38,864 bases of DNA from positions 1-38,864 of the forward strand of contig PMBI01000082.1 of NCBI GenBank assembly GCA_003153775.1. The letters are read 5' to 3'. Made by a program: the position numbers and the translations under genes. The DNA is from Syntrophaceae bacterium. GTDB lineage: Bacteria; Desulfobacterota; Syntrophia; Syntrophales; UBA2185. The notes below the pieces were generated by a model. The model saw only the letters and a program-made list of their open reading frames with translations. It did not search any database and was not told the origin of the DNA. Shown in pieces: positions 7,604-14,969 of the stretch (its first letter is position 1; each line of letters opens with the position of its first letter).

Positions 7604-7713
7604 ACGGGAAGCAGCAAAAAAAATAAAAGGTAAATAGATATTCGCAGCTCTGCAAACTCCACCCATACTGGTTCCGGAGAACAATCGTCGCCCGGCCTTG
7701 TGAGGCTGAACTA

Positions 7714-9504
7714 ATGAACTGTAAGACTCCGATTAATATCAAGTGCGCCGTTCTGGTCATGATGCTGCTCCAGTTCGTCATCAGCCCCGCCGTCGCTGAA
7801 GTCAAGACCTTTGAAAAGAAATTCACATATCGGGCGAGTGAACTCGACAACGAAGCATCCTCAAAGGCCACCGGCGGTGCACAGGCAGAAAGGCTTCTCT
7901 ACACGGATCTGGGAAATTATCTCATAGAGCGTACGGAGGCAAAGCTGTTTCATCTTGGTCCGAAAGAGATGCGAACTTTTGTATCAGCGCTGGTTCGGGC
8001 AGATACGGTTTCAGAGAGTCGGGATGGAAAATCCTTTTCCGTGAGTACAAAAATAGCAACTGATCCGCCGGCCCTTGTGAAGGCTTTGAATGCGCTCCGC
8101 AGGGATTCTCAAAAGAGCAGTGACCTGATGGAGATCGGAAGAGAGGCGGACGCGGCCCTCATCAAAATCGAGGAACTGCGAAAGAAACGCTCATCCAAAA
8201 GCGCCGATGTATCTGCGGTAGAACAATATCGCCGCGCCGTCGATGCCCTCATTGCCTGGAGTTTATCCCTCGAGGGATACAGGCTCCTCATCTCGGACAA
8301 GGACCGGGAAGCAGCAGAGGCCTTCACAAAGGCCATTGAACTTCAGAAAGAAGAAAAGTTTTTCTACCTTTGCCGGGAGAGGATCTTTGAGAAATCAGGC
8401 GACTACCAAAAAGCCAAAGCAGATTTAGACAGGCTCATAGAACTGAGACCCCGGGACGACGCCCTGTACCTGAAGCGCGCCGCTCTCGAAGAGAAAACAG
8501 GAAATCTTGATCAGGCGCTCGCGGACTGCACAAGGGCTGTCGAAATCAATGCCGGATCTTCCGAGGCCTACTATCAGCGGGGCAGGATCTATGAGAAAAC
8601 CGGCAACCTTCCCCTTGCCATCAATGATTATCACCGTGCTATCGAAAAGGCTGAGGAACCTCCGCAGGCTAAAGAAGGCCTTGCTATCGAAAAGAGCAAA
8701 ACGCCTCCGCAGGCTAAAGAAAGCCTTGCCATCGAAAAGAGCAAGGCACATCCGCAGGCCCAGGCAAGCCTCGCCCAAGCTTACCAGAAGCTTGGAAAGA
8801 AAGAAACGCCCAAGGAGTACTATGACAGTCTTATCGCGCATAATCCGAAACAGGAAAGCGCCTATTACGGCCGCGGCGTGGCTGAGTGGGCGGCCGGCCG
8901 CTATGATAAGGCCATCAAGGACTACGACGTCGTCCTGCAGATGAATCCGCGGGATGAAAGAGTATATCTGCTCCGGTCGATTGCTTACGGCCATCTCGGT
9001 AATTTTAAGAAGGCGCTCGGCGATTACCAAAAGGCCTTAGAGACAAACCCGCGTGAAATCCTCACCTACGGTTCCTTCACGAAATTTTACGGAGACGGAG
9101 AAAACTATGCGCGGGCAGTTCGCGAATTCAGAAAGATAAAAGAGATGAAACCCGCCGATGCTGCAGGCTACCTCTACCATGGGATAGCCCTCTGGGAATT
9201 GGGCGAGTATGAAAAGGCAATCGAGGATTTCAACAAGGTCATGAAACTGGCCCCGAAAGACACGAGGTACTATCTCTACCGAGGCATGGCCTACGGGAAA
9301 CTGGGGAATTTTTCCGAGACGGTTGAGTATTGCACCAGGGCGATTGCCATCAACAGGAAGGAGGCCATGGCCTACTACATCCGTGCGCGGGCGTACGAGG
9401 AGCTGTGGGCGTTTGATGAAGCCTTCCAGGACATGATATCCGCAGCATGGCTGGGACTCAAAGCGGCTCAGGATTATCTGACACGCGAGGAATACAAAAG
9501 GTGA
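7714..9504 (+). CDS. secreted TPR-repeat protein
   Basis: A 596-aa exported scaffold protein. Residues 1-28 are a signal peptide (cleavage near SPAVAEV). Residues 29-200 form an N-terminal domain with a coiled stretch (ALIKIEELRKKRSS). From about residue 185 the protein is tandem TPR motifs of about 34 aa with the usual W/L-G-Y-A-F-P pattern (for example AYYGRGVAEWAAGRYDKAIKDY, LYHGIALWELGEYEKAIEDF). Between TPRs, residues 309-353 are three 15-aa repeats (AIEKxxxPPQAKExL). It probably assembles periplasmic complexes; partners are unknown. A weak GAGG lies about 10 bases before ATG 7714. It is convergent with rnd. Confidence 0.88.
   Translation: MNCKTPINIKCAVLVMMLLQFVISPAVAEVKTFEKKFTYRASELDNEASSKATGGAQAERLLYTDLGNYLIERTEAKLFHLGPKEMRTFVSALVRADTVSESRDGKSFSVSTKIATDPPALVKALNALRRDSQKSSDLMEIGREADAALIKIEELRKKRSSKSADVSAVEQYRRAVDALIAWSLSLEGYRLLISDKDREAAEAFTKAIELQKEEKFFYLCRERIFEKSGDYQKAKADLDRLIELRPRDDALYLKRAALEEKTGNLDQALADCTRAVEINAGSSEAYYQRGRIYEKTGNLPLAINDYHRAIEKAEEPPQAKEGLAIEKSKTPPQAKESLAIEKSKAHPQAQASLAQAYQKLGKKETPKEYYDSLIAHNPKQESAYYGRGVAEWAAGRYDKAIKDYDVVLQMNPRDERVYLLRSIAYGHLGNFKKALGDYQKALETNPREILTYGSFTKFYGDGENYARAVREFRKIKEMKPADAAGYLYHGIALWELGEYEKAIEDFNKVMKLAPKDTRYYLYRGMAYGKLGNFSETVEYCTRAIAINRKEAMAYYIRARAYEELWAFDEAFQDMISAAWLGLKAAQDYLTREEYKR
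8638..8772 (+). repeat. three tandem 45-bp units inside the TPR gene
   Basis: Units at 8638-8682, 8683-8727 and 8728-8772 encode AIEKAEEPPQAKEGL, AIEKSKTPPQAKESL and AIEKSKAHPQAQASL. Units 1 and 2 are nearly identical at base level; unit 3 has diverged. This in-frame repeat could vary in copy number between strains. Confidence 0.85.
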
Positions 9505-9593
9505 AGACGCGGTATTGCGGTTCTATCGATCAGCCTGCGGCCCTTGTCAGGCGTCGCCTGAAAACAGATTCATTACCGATATAGAGCGCGCTT

Positions 9594-10484
9594 TTACCGA
9601 AGGTCATGTTCCGATGCCCTGCCGCCGCCCATGGCCTCGATAATTTCCCGTCCATAGAGTCTTATCTTTTCAGGGGAAAGTATATTTGTCTCCCTCAGCA
9701 TTTCCAAGGACGACGCCTCGGCTCTTGCTGCGTCAAGCAGGGCCTGATCGGGCAATATCCTGAAGCGCGCCATGTTTGTTTTTTTTGCCTTCTCAAAACG
9801 CCATCGGTAGAGGTTGAGCAAATGATGCCTCTGCTGCGCTGAAAGGGAATCGTACCCCTTGATGCCCTTGCATCCCTGAGGATTGAAGGTTTTCTCATTC
9901 CATGTCACAGCGGCGATCTTGTCAAAAGCCCTTGCCGCTTTTCTTTTGAGACCCCTTATCTGGATCTCGGACTCAAGCCGCCGATACAGGGCCGTGAGGT
10001 GCGCCGTATCCTCTGCGGCGTAGTGCATCTGTTCTTCTGTAAGCGGGCGGGTTTCCCACTTGGAACGCTGCATTTTCTTATCTTTCGTAAGTTCCATGCC
10101 GAGATACTGGCTTATCAATGTCGAGAGAGAAAGATGGTTACAACCGAGGATGGACGCTGCCTGATGTGTGTCAAAAATGTTCTTGAATTCGAAACCGTAG
10201 TCCCTTTTCAGAAGCCTGATATCGTTATCACCCGCGTGCATAATTTTGAGGACCGCAGGATCTTTAAAAAACGTTCCGAGGAAGGGAAAATCAAGCTTGC
10301 CCAAAGGGTCGAAGAGGTAAGTCCTTCCACCCGCGTCTATCTGGATTAAACAGAGGACTTCACGAAAATATCTGAAGGAATCATACTCTGTATCAACACA
10401 GATAATGGAGGCGTTGGCGATATCCCTCTTCGCCTCATCCATTTTTGCCTGTGTATCGATCCAGACCCAGTGATTTATTTTCAT
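9594..10484 (-). CDS. rnd: ribonuclease D
   Basis: A 3'-5' exoribonuclease of the DEDDy class acting in tRNA and structured RNA 3'-end maturation. The 296-aa protein has Exo I (VDTEYDSF, D31/E33), Exo II (HAGDNDIRLL) and Exo III with the catalytic Tyr (HYAAEDTAHL), followed by one HRDC domain (about 205-275: LSAQQRHHLLNLYRWR). The frame is open to 10583, but ATG 10484 (MKINHWVWID) is chosen. It matches the family N-terminus, AGGAAG lies upstream, and the likely promoter (10537-10565) lies inside the longer version. It is divergent from the oxidoreductase gene. E. coli RNase D has two HRDC domains; this protein is shorter. Confidence 0.94.
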   Translation of the reverse strand: MKINHWVWIDTQAKMDEAKRDIANASIICVDTEYDSFRYFREVLCLIQIDAGGRTYLFDPLGKLDFPFLGTFFKDPAVLKIMHAGDNDIRLLKRDYGFEFKNIFDTHQAASILGCNHLSLSTLISQYLGMELTKDKKMQRSKWETRPLTEEQMHYAAEDTAHLTALYRRLESEIQIRGLKRKAARAFDKIAAVTWNEKTFNPQGCKGIKGYDSLSAQQRHHLLNLYRWRFEKAKKTNMARFRILPDQALLDAARAEASSLEMLRETNILSPEKIRLYGREIIEAMGGGRASEHDLR

Positions 10485-10536
10485 GCGGACTTCCTGCGCT
10501 CCTGCCATCCTCAAAGCAACTATTAACTGAAGGGAG

Positions 10537-10565
10537 GCTAAACCATGAATTGCCGTGAATGTCAA
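10537..10565 (-). promoter_or_regulatory. promoter candidate for rnd
   Basis: On the - strand, TTGACA (10565-10560, 6/6), a 17-base spacer and TTTAGC (10542-10537, 3/6). It lies back to back with the + strand promoter at 10584 in the divergent gap. The weak -10 makes this tentative. Confidence 0.4.
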
Positions 10566-10583
10566 GCTACTTAACTTTTCCAA

Positions 10584-10613
10584 TTGACAAGATAATTTGC
10601 TTTAGCTTATAGT
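10584..10613 (+). promoter_or_regulatory. sigma-70 type promoter for the oxidoreductase gene
   Basis: TTGACA (10584-10589, 6/6), an 18-base spacer, TATAGT (10608-10613, 5/6). Transcription would start near 10620, giving a leader of about 85 bases. Confidence 0.65.
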
Positions 10614-10630
10614 GCCCCTTCTAAAAAAAC

Positions 10631-10688
10631 GGGCTCTGTTTTCTCCTGGCAGTCATGAAAGCCTGAAACCGCAGCGTACGCAGAGCCC
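10631..10688 (+). other. leader hairpin before the oxidoreductase gene
   Basis: GGGCTCTG (10631-10638) and CAGAGCCC (10681-10688) are perfect complements that would close a 42-base loop in the mRNA leader. The stem ends 5 bases before the SD AAGGAGA (10694-10700). A self-complementary GCGTACGC lies inside the loop. The position suggests translational control, but it does not match the Moco/Tuco riboswitch features I recall. Confidence 0.35.
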
Positions 10689-10705
10689 CGCATAAGGAGA
10701 ACTGA

Positions 10706-12889
10706 ATGAAGTATGTCAAATCAAATTTAACGCGTGGATACACGAATAAGATGCTCCACATCGATCTTCATAAGGGAACGATTGATGTGAAGAACATCGA
10801 TCCGCGTGCAAGGGATTATTTCGTCGGGGGGAGAGCCCTGGGCTTGTATCTGCTCTACAGCCGGGTGACGCCTGATACGAGCCCCTACGCTCCGGAGAAT
10901 CCCTTGATCTTTTCCCCGGGGCCGCTCGCAGGTGTTCCCAATTTTCCGGGTACGAGCAAGTGCATGGCGCTCTCTATGTCCCCGCACACGGGAATCCCGG
11001 GGGTATCGAATTTCGGAGGACATTTCGGGGCCCACATGAAATTCGCCGGGTTTGACGTAATTGAGATCACGGGTAAATCGGAAAAAGATGTTTTCATTGT
11101 CATCGATGGGATTAAGAATGAAGTTGCGATTATTGAAGCGCCGAAGATAGAACACGTCTTTGAGCTCGAGAAATTCATCGCCGATAAATTCACGAAGGAA
11201 GGCTATGACAAAAAGGATATGGCCTTTGTCACAACCGGTCTCGGAGCAGCCAGTACGACATATGGATGTATCAACAGCCATTATTTTGACCCGACAAAAA
11301 CGAGTGACGGCCAGAAGGGATTTTTCAGGACAAAGCAGGCAGGCAGAACCGGCCTTGGCTCGGTGATGGTCGATAAAAAAATACGCTCCGTCATCATCAT
11401 GGCGGAATATCCGCATGGCGAAAACCCGTATGGCGCAGCAGACTGGGAGAGGGCGAAAAAGGCGGGCTCAAAGCTTTCCAAGGTTGTGAGGGAGGTTGAT
11501 CCGGTATCCTTGAAAATGCACCGCAAAGGAAGTGCGGGACTCATCAGTTTCATGAATAAAGAAAATTACAGGTCTCTGCCGGTTAAGAACTACCAGTATG
11601 GCTCCGATCCACGAGCGGAACAGATCAGCGGAAAATTTTACGCAGATAACATCTTTGATCATAGAGGTATGGACGGATGTTACCCCGGCTGCTCTCTCCG
11701 GTGCACCAAAGGCGGCTGGGTCACCCTGTCATTCGGCAATCAAAAAGGCACCAAGGTCTGGGTCGACGGACCCGAATATGAGACGGCGTGCGGTTTCGGA
11801 TCGAATTTAGGCATATGGAATGCAGAGGCCGTCATAGAAGCCAACTGGCATTGCGATAACTTAGGTATCGACACCATTACTGCCGCTGTGATCATCGCCT
11901 TCTTGATGGAGTGCTTCCAGAGGGGTTATCTCACGAAGGACGATACGGGCGGTCTGGAACTCACATGGGGAAATGAAAAAGCGGTGCTCAATTTCCTGCA
12001 CCAGATCAGCAGCGGCGAGACGGAGTGCGCAAGAGTTGCAGGAAAAGGGATGCTTCGCCTGCTGGACTGGGTGTCCGAGAGGTACGTCAAGAGAACAGGC
12101 AGCAAAAATCCCAAGAAGGAACTCATGGAGTTTGCGATGCAGGTGAAGGGCCTTCCATTTTCTCTTTACAGGACGCACAGGTCTCTCTCCATGCAGGCGT
12201 CGTATGCAGCGGCGAGTGACATAGGGGCGCATCACGCGGCAGCATGGCTGATTAAAGCAGACCTCCTCGGCGCCTTTCCTTCATTCAAAGACAAGGCTAA
12301 GGCCCTTATAACCTATCCGCGTGTTCGTCTCGGCAATGACAACCTGGGGCTCTGCAAACTTCCCTGGGTAGATGTCTTCAATCCGGCTTCGGAAAAAATG
12401 AAGAACACCGATATATACATAAACCCTGCCTCCCAGGAGATGTATGCGGAGTTCTATAACGGCATGCTGGGTGCGGACCTCACATGGCAGGAGATCTACG
12501 AGCGGACGGACAGGGACATAAATTTGCAGAGGGTCATGAATGCCGTGATCTTCGGCGGGAAAACCGCCGAACATGACTGGGTACCTGACCGGGCAATAGG
12601 GCCTACAGATGATGATCTCTACGATGCCGAAAAAGATTTTAACGATGCGGAAGTAAGCAAGATATTGGCTAAGCCTCTTGAAGAAGTCGAGAAGATGCGT
12701 ACGGAGGACAAAAGGGAAATCCTGATGAACTTCAGGAAGGAGCAACTGCAGGAATTGATACGGACTTACTATCGAGAGCGGGGCTGGAATGCGAGCGGGG
12801 TGCCGAAAGTGGAAACCCTGAAGAAGATAGGATTATGGGACTTCCTCAATCGCGAGACGCAGGCGAGAATCACCGAAATGAACAACTAA
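10706..12889 (+). CDS. tungsten-type aldehyde ferredoxin oxidoreductase
   Basis: A 727-aa cytoplasmic enzyme of the AOR family. Such enzymes carry a bis-pyranopterin tungsten (or Mo) cofactor and one [4Fe-4S] cluster and oxidise aldehydes to acids with ferredoxin, or run in reverse. The N-terminal AOR_N domain (about 10-215) is clear: GYTNKMLHIDL, YFVGGRALG, PENPLIFSPGPLAGV, GGHFGAHMKFAGFD. Two pterin-binding DxxGL(C/D)-type motifs are present: DNLGID (384-389) and DNLGLC (545-550). Cluster ligands are C325, C329, C333 and C550. The first three have CX3CX3C spacing rather than the CX2CX3C of the archaeal prototype. SD is AAGGAGA. No ferredoxin-like small subunit is adjacent. Substrate is unknown. 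Confidence 0.92.
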   Translation: MKYVKSNLTRGYTNKMLHIDLHKGTIDVKNIDPRARDYFVGGRALGLYLLYSRVTPDTSPYAPENPLIFSPGPLAGVPNFPGTSKCMALSMSPHTGIPGVSNFGGHFGAHMKFAGFDVIEITGKSEKDVFIVIDGIKNEVAIIEAPKIEHVFELEKFIADKFTKEGYDKKDMAFVTTGLGAASTTYGCINSHYFDPTKTSDGQKGFFRTKQAGRTGLGSVMVDKKIRSVIIMAEYPHGENPYGAADWERAKKAGSKLSKVVREVDPVSLKMHRKGSAGLISFMNKENYRSLPVKNYQYGSDPRAEQISGKFYADNIFDHRGMDGCYPGCSLRCTKGGWVTLSFGNQKGTKVWVDGPEYETACGFGSNLGIWNAEAVIEANWHCDNLGIDTITAAVIIAFLMECFQRGYLTKDDTGGLELTWGNEKAVLNFLHQISSGETECARVAGKGMLRLLDWVSERYVKRTGSKNPKKELMEFAMQVKGLPFSLYRTHRSLSMQASYAAASDIGAHHAAAWLIKADLLGAFPSFKDKAKALITYPRVRLGNDNLGLCKLPWVDVFNPASEKMKNTDIYINPASQEMYAEFYNGMLGADLTWQEIYERTDRDINLQRVMNAVIFGGKTAEHDWVPDRAIGPTDDDLYDAEKDFNDAEVSKILAKPLEEVEKMRTEDKREILMNFRKEQLQELIRTYYRERGWNASGVPKVETLKKIGLWDFLNRETQARITEMNN

Positions 12890-12907
12890 ACATATACATA
12901 AAGATTA

Positions 12908-12916
12908 TGTTATAAT
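12908..12916 (+). promoter_or_regulatory. extended -10 promoter candidate for typA
   Basis: TGTTATAAT (12908-12916) is a perfect extended -10 with no recognisable -35. It lies 19 bases after the oxidoreductase stop and 2 bases before the terminator hairpin. Initiation would fall near 12923, inside the 5' arm of that hairpin. Confidence 0.5.
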
Positions 12917-12917
12917 C

Positions 12918-12974
12918 ATCCCCTCTTGTCCTGATACAAACTGATCACTATGGACAAGGGGGGATACTTTTTTT
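12918..12974 (+). terminator. intrinsic terminator directly upstream of typA
   Basis: Arms 12918-12931 (ATCCCCTCTTGTCC) and 12952-12965 (GGACAAGGGGGGAT) pair over 14 positions with a single G-U pair. Seven T follow at 12968-12974. It would end the oxidoreductase transcript. Because the typA SD (12976-12982) begins one base after the T run, it may also act as an attenuator for typA. Confidence 0.85.
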
Positions 12975-12993
12975 GAAAGGAGCAGCAACACAA

Positions 12994-14808
12994 TTGCGAA
13001 AAGAAAACATTAGAAATATTGTCATCATCGCCCACGTCGACCACGGCAAAACGACCCTCGTCGATGCCATGCTCAAGCAGACCGGCACCTTTCGTGAGAA
13101 CCAGGAGGTCGCAGAGCGGGTGATGGACTCCATGGATCTCGAAAAAGAGCGGGGCATTACCATCATGGCGAAGAATACGGCCATATGGTACGAAAATATC
13201 AAGATCAATATCGTCGATACGCCCGGGCATGCGGATTTTGGCGGCGAGGTGGAGCGCGGCCTGAATATGGTCGATGGCGCCATCCTGCTTGTGGACGCCA
13301 GCGAGGGACCGCTGCCGCAGACGCGGTTCGTCGTCAAGAAGGCTCTTGCCAAAAAACTGCCCATCGTGGTCGTCATCAATAAGATCGACCGCGGTGACGC
13401 TCGGATAGACGAGGTCATCGATGAGATCTACGACCTTTTTATCGATCTCGATGCAGGTGAAAGACAGATCGAGTTTCCCATTCTCTACACCAATGCAAAA
13501 CTCGGCATTGCCCATCTGAAGCCGCAAGATCAATCTAAAGATCTGAAACCCCTGTTCGACGCCATCTGCGCCACCATACCTGGTCCTGCTGCCGATGACG
13601 CACATGTTACCCAGTTCCTGGTTACGAATCTCGATTATGATCCCTATGTAGGGCAGATAGGCATCGGGCGGCTGATCAACGGCCAGCTCGCGATGAATCA
13701 GGCATACGCCCTTTGCGGAGAAGATGCGATCACGCCGGGCGTCAGGTTTTCCGCCCTCTATACATTTTACGGCTTGAAGAAAAAACAGGTGGATATCGTA
13801 GAGGCCGGCGACATCGTGGCTGTTGCAGGCATCCCGGCTATCAGCATCGGCGATACGATTACATCGCAGGAAACGCCCATGCCGCTTCCCCGTTTACTTA
13901 TAGATGCGCCGACTGTCTCCATGATCTTTTATGTCAACACCAGTCCCTTTGCGGGCAGGGAAGGGAAATACCTTACGACACGTCACCTTCTTGAGCGTCT
14001 CGAAAAAGAGAGTTTCCGGAACGTCTCCTTAAAGCTCAAACCGTTGGAGCGTAAGGACGCCTTCGAGGTCTGCGGGCGGGGAGAGCTGCAGATGGCCGTG
14101 CTGATCGAGACGATGCGCCGCGAAGGCTATGAGCTCATGGTGTCCAAGCCGAGTGTTATCACCAGGAAAGAAAACGGCAAAATCCTTGAGCCTGTGGAGC
14201 ACGTCTTTATCGACATCCCCGAGGAGTTCGTCGGCATCGTGACGGAAAAACTTGCGGTGAGAAAAGGACGCATGGTCCACCTGATCAATAAAGGAAGCGG
14301 CCGGGTCAACATGGAGTTTCTTGTTCCCTGCCGCGGCCTGATAGGCTTCCGCAGCCATTTTCTGACGGACACCAAAGGGGCTGGCGTGATGAACACGCTC
14401 TTTGAAGACTATCAACCGTGGTTCGGGCCGATCCCGCAGCGGGCAAGCGGCGCGCTTTTGGCCGACAGAAACGGCAGGGTAACAACCTATGCCAGCCTGG
14501 CTATGGTGGACCGCGGTGAATTATTCGTTGAGGTCGGAACCGAGGTCTACGGCGGGATGATTATCGGCGAACGCAACCGCATTGGTGACATGCCGGTCAA
14601 TATTACCAAGGAAAAGAAGCTCACAAACATCAGAAGTTCAACCGCGGAAGCGACCGTGACGTTAAGGCCGCCGCGCCCGCTCTCTCTGGATCAATCGATT
14701 GAATTTATCGCCGAGGATGAGCTTGTGGAAATAACTCCGCAGCACATACGTCTCAGGAAGATGGAGCTCGATTACAATAGACGGCGATCTGCGCACAGGG
14801 AAGAATAA
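12994..14808 (+). CDS. typA: ribosome-associated GTPase TypA/BipA
   Basis: A translational GTPase of the EF-G/LepA class that binds the 70S ribosome and helps 50S assembly and stress adaptation. The 604-aa protein has all G motifs: G1 AHVDHGKT (13-20), switch I ERGITIMAKN, G3 DTPGHADF and G4 NKIDR. These are followed by domains II and III, and the BipA C-terminal domain (RPPRPLSLDQSIEFIAEDE near the end). The frame has TTG codons at 12973 and 12994. 12994 is preferred: it gives the family N-terminus (MRKENIRNIVIIAHVDHGKT) and follows AAAGGAG (12976-12982), whereas 12973 lies in the terminator T run. A non-ATG start plus a preceding hairpin suggests tuned expression. Confidence 0.96.
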   Translation: MRKENIRNIVIIAHVDHGKTTLVDAMLKQTGTFRENQEVAERVMDSMDLEKERGITIMAKNTAIWYENIKINIVDTPGHADFGGEVERGLNMVDGAILLVDASEGPLPQTRFVVKKALAKKLPIVVVINKIDRGDARIDEVIDEIYDLFIDLDAGERQIEFPILYTNAKLGIAHLKPQDQSKDLKPLFDAICATIPGPAADDAHVTQFLVTNLDYDPYVGQIGIGRLINGQLAMNQAYALCGEDAITPGVRFSALYTFYGLKKKQVDIVEAGDIVAVAGIPAISIGDTITSQETPMPLPRLLIDAPTVSMIFYVNTSPFAGREGKYLTTRHLLERLEKESFRNVSLKLKPLERKDAFEVCGRGELQMAVLIETMRREGYELMVSKPSVITRKENGKILEPVEHVFIDIPEEFVGIVTEKLAVRKGRMVHLINKGSGRVNMEFLVPCRGLIGFRSHFLTDTKGAGVMNTLFEDYQPWFGPIPQRASGALLADRNGRVTTYASLAMVDRGELFVEVGTEVYGGMIIGERNRIGDMPVNITKEKKLTNIRSSTAEATVTLRPPRPLSLDQSIEFIAEDELVEITPQHIRLRKMELDYNRRRSAHREE

Positions 14809-14969
14809 AGGCAGACAGCGAAGCGGACAGTTCATTCTTGCTCTCCGGGAAGGATGCAAATGGGCCCTGGAAGCAAATGCTTATTTTGTAGTAAAGTCGA
14901 TTGTTGCTTACGCCTACAACTGTTGACAGCTCTTATGGGATGAAAAATAATGATTATGGTTTGAAACGT

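Noticed and set aside
10614-10705. Moco/Tuco riboswitch before the oxidoreductase gene
   Set aside because: Position fits, but the conserved blocks I recall (GCCTCCC, GGAAAGG and the CCTGGGT/ACCAGGG pairing) are absent. Kept only as an unnamed hairpin.
12916-13605. 229-codon - strand frame opposite typA
   Set aside because: It lies antisense to the conserved G-domain of TypA and has no recognisable motif or SD.
14892-14919. Second sigma-28-like site on the + strand (TAAAGTCG-N12-GCCTACAA)
   Set aside because: Only 12 of 16 consensus bases match, and it points into the 3' end of an opposite-strand gene with no + strand gene downstream. Probably chance.
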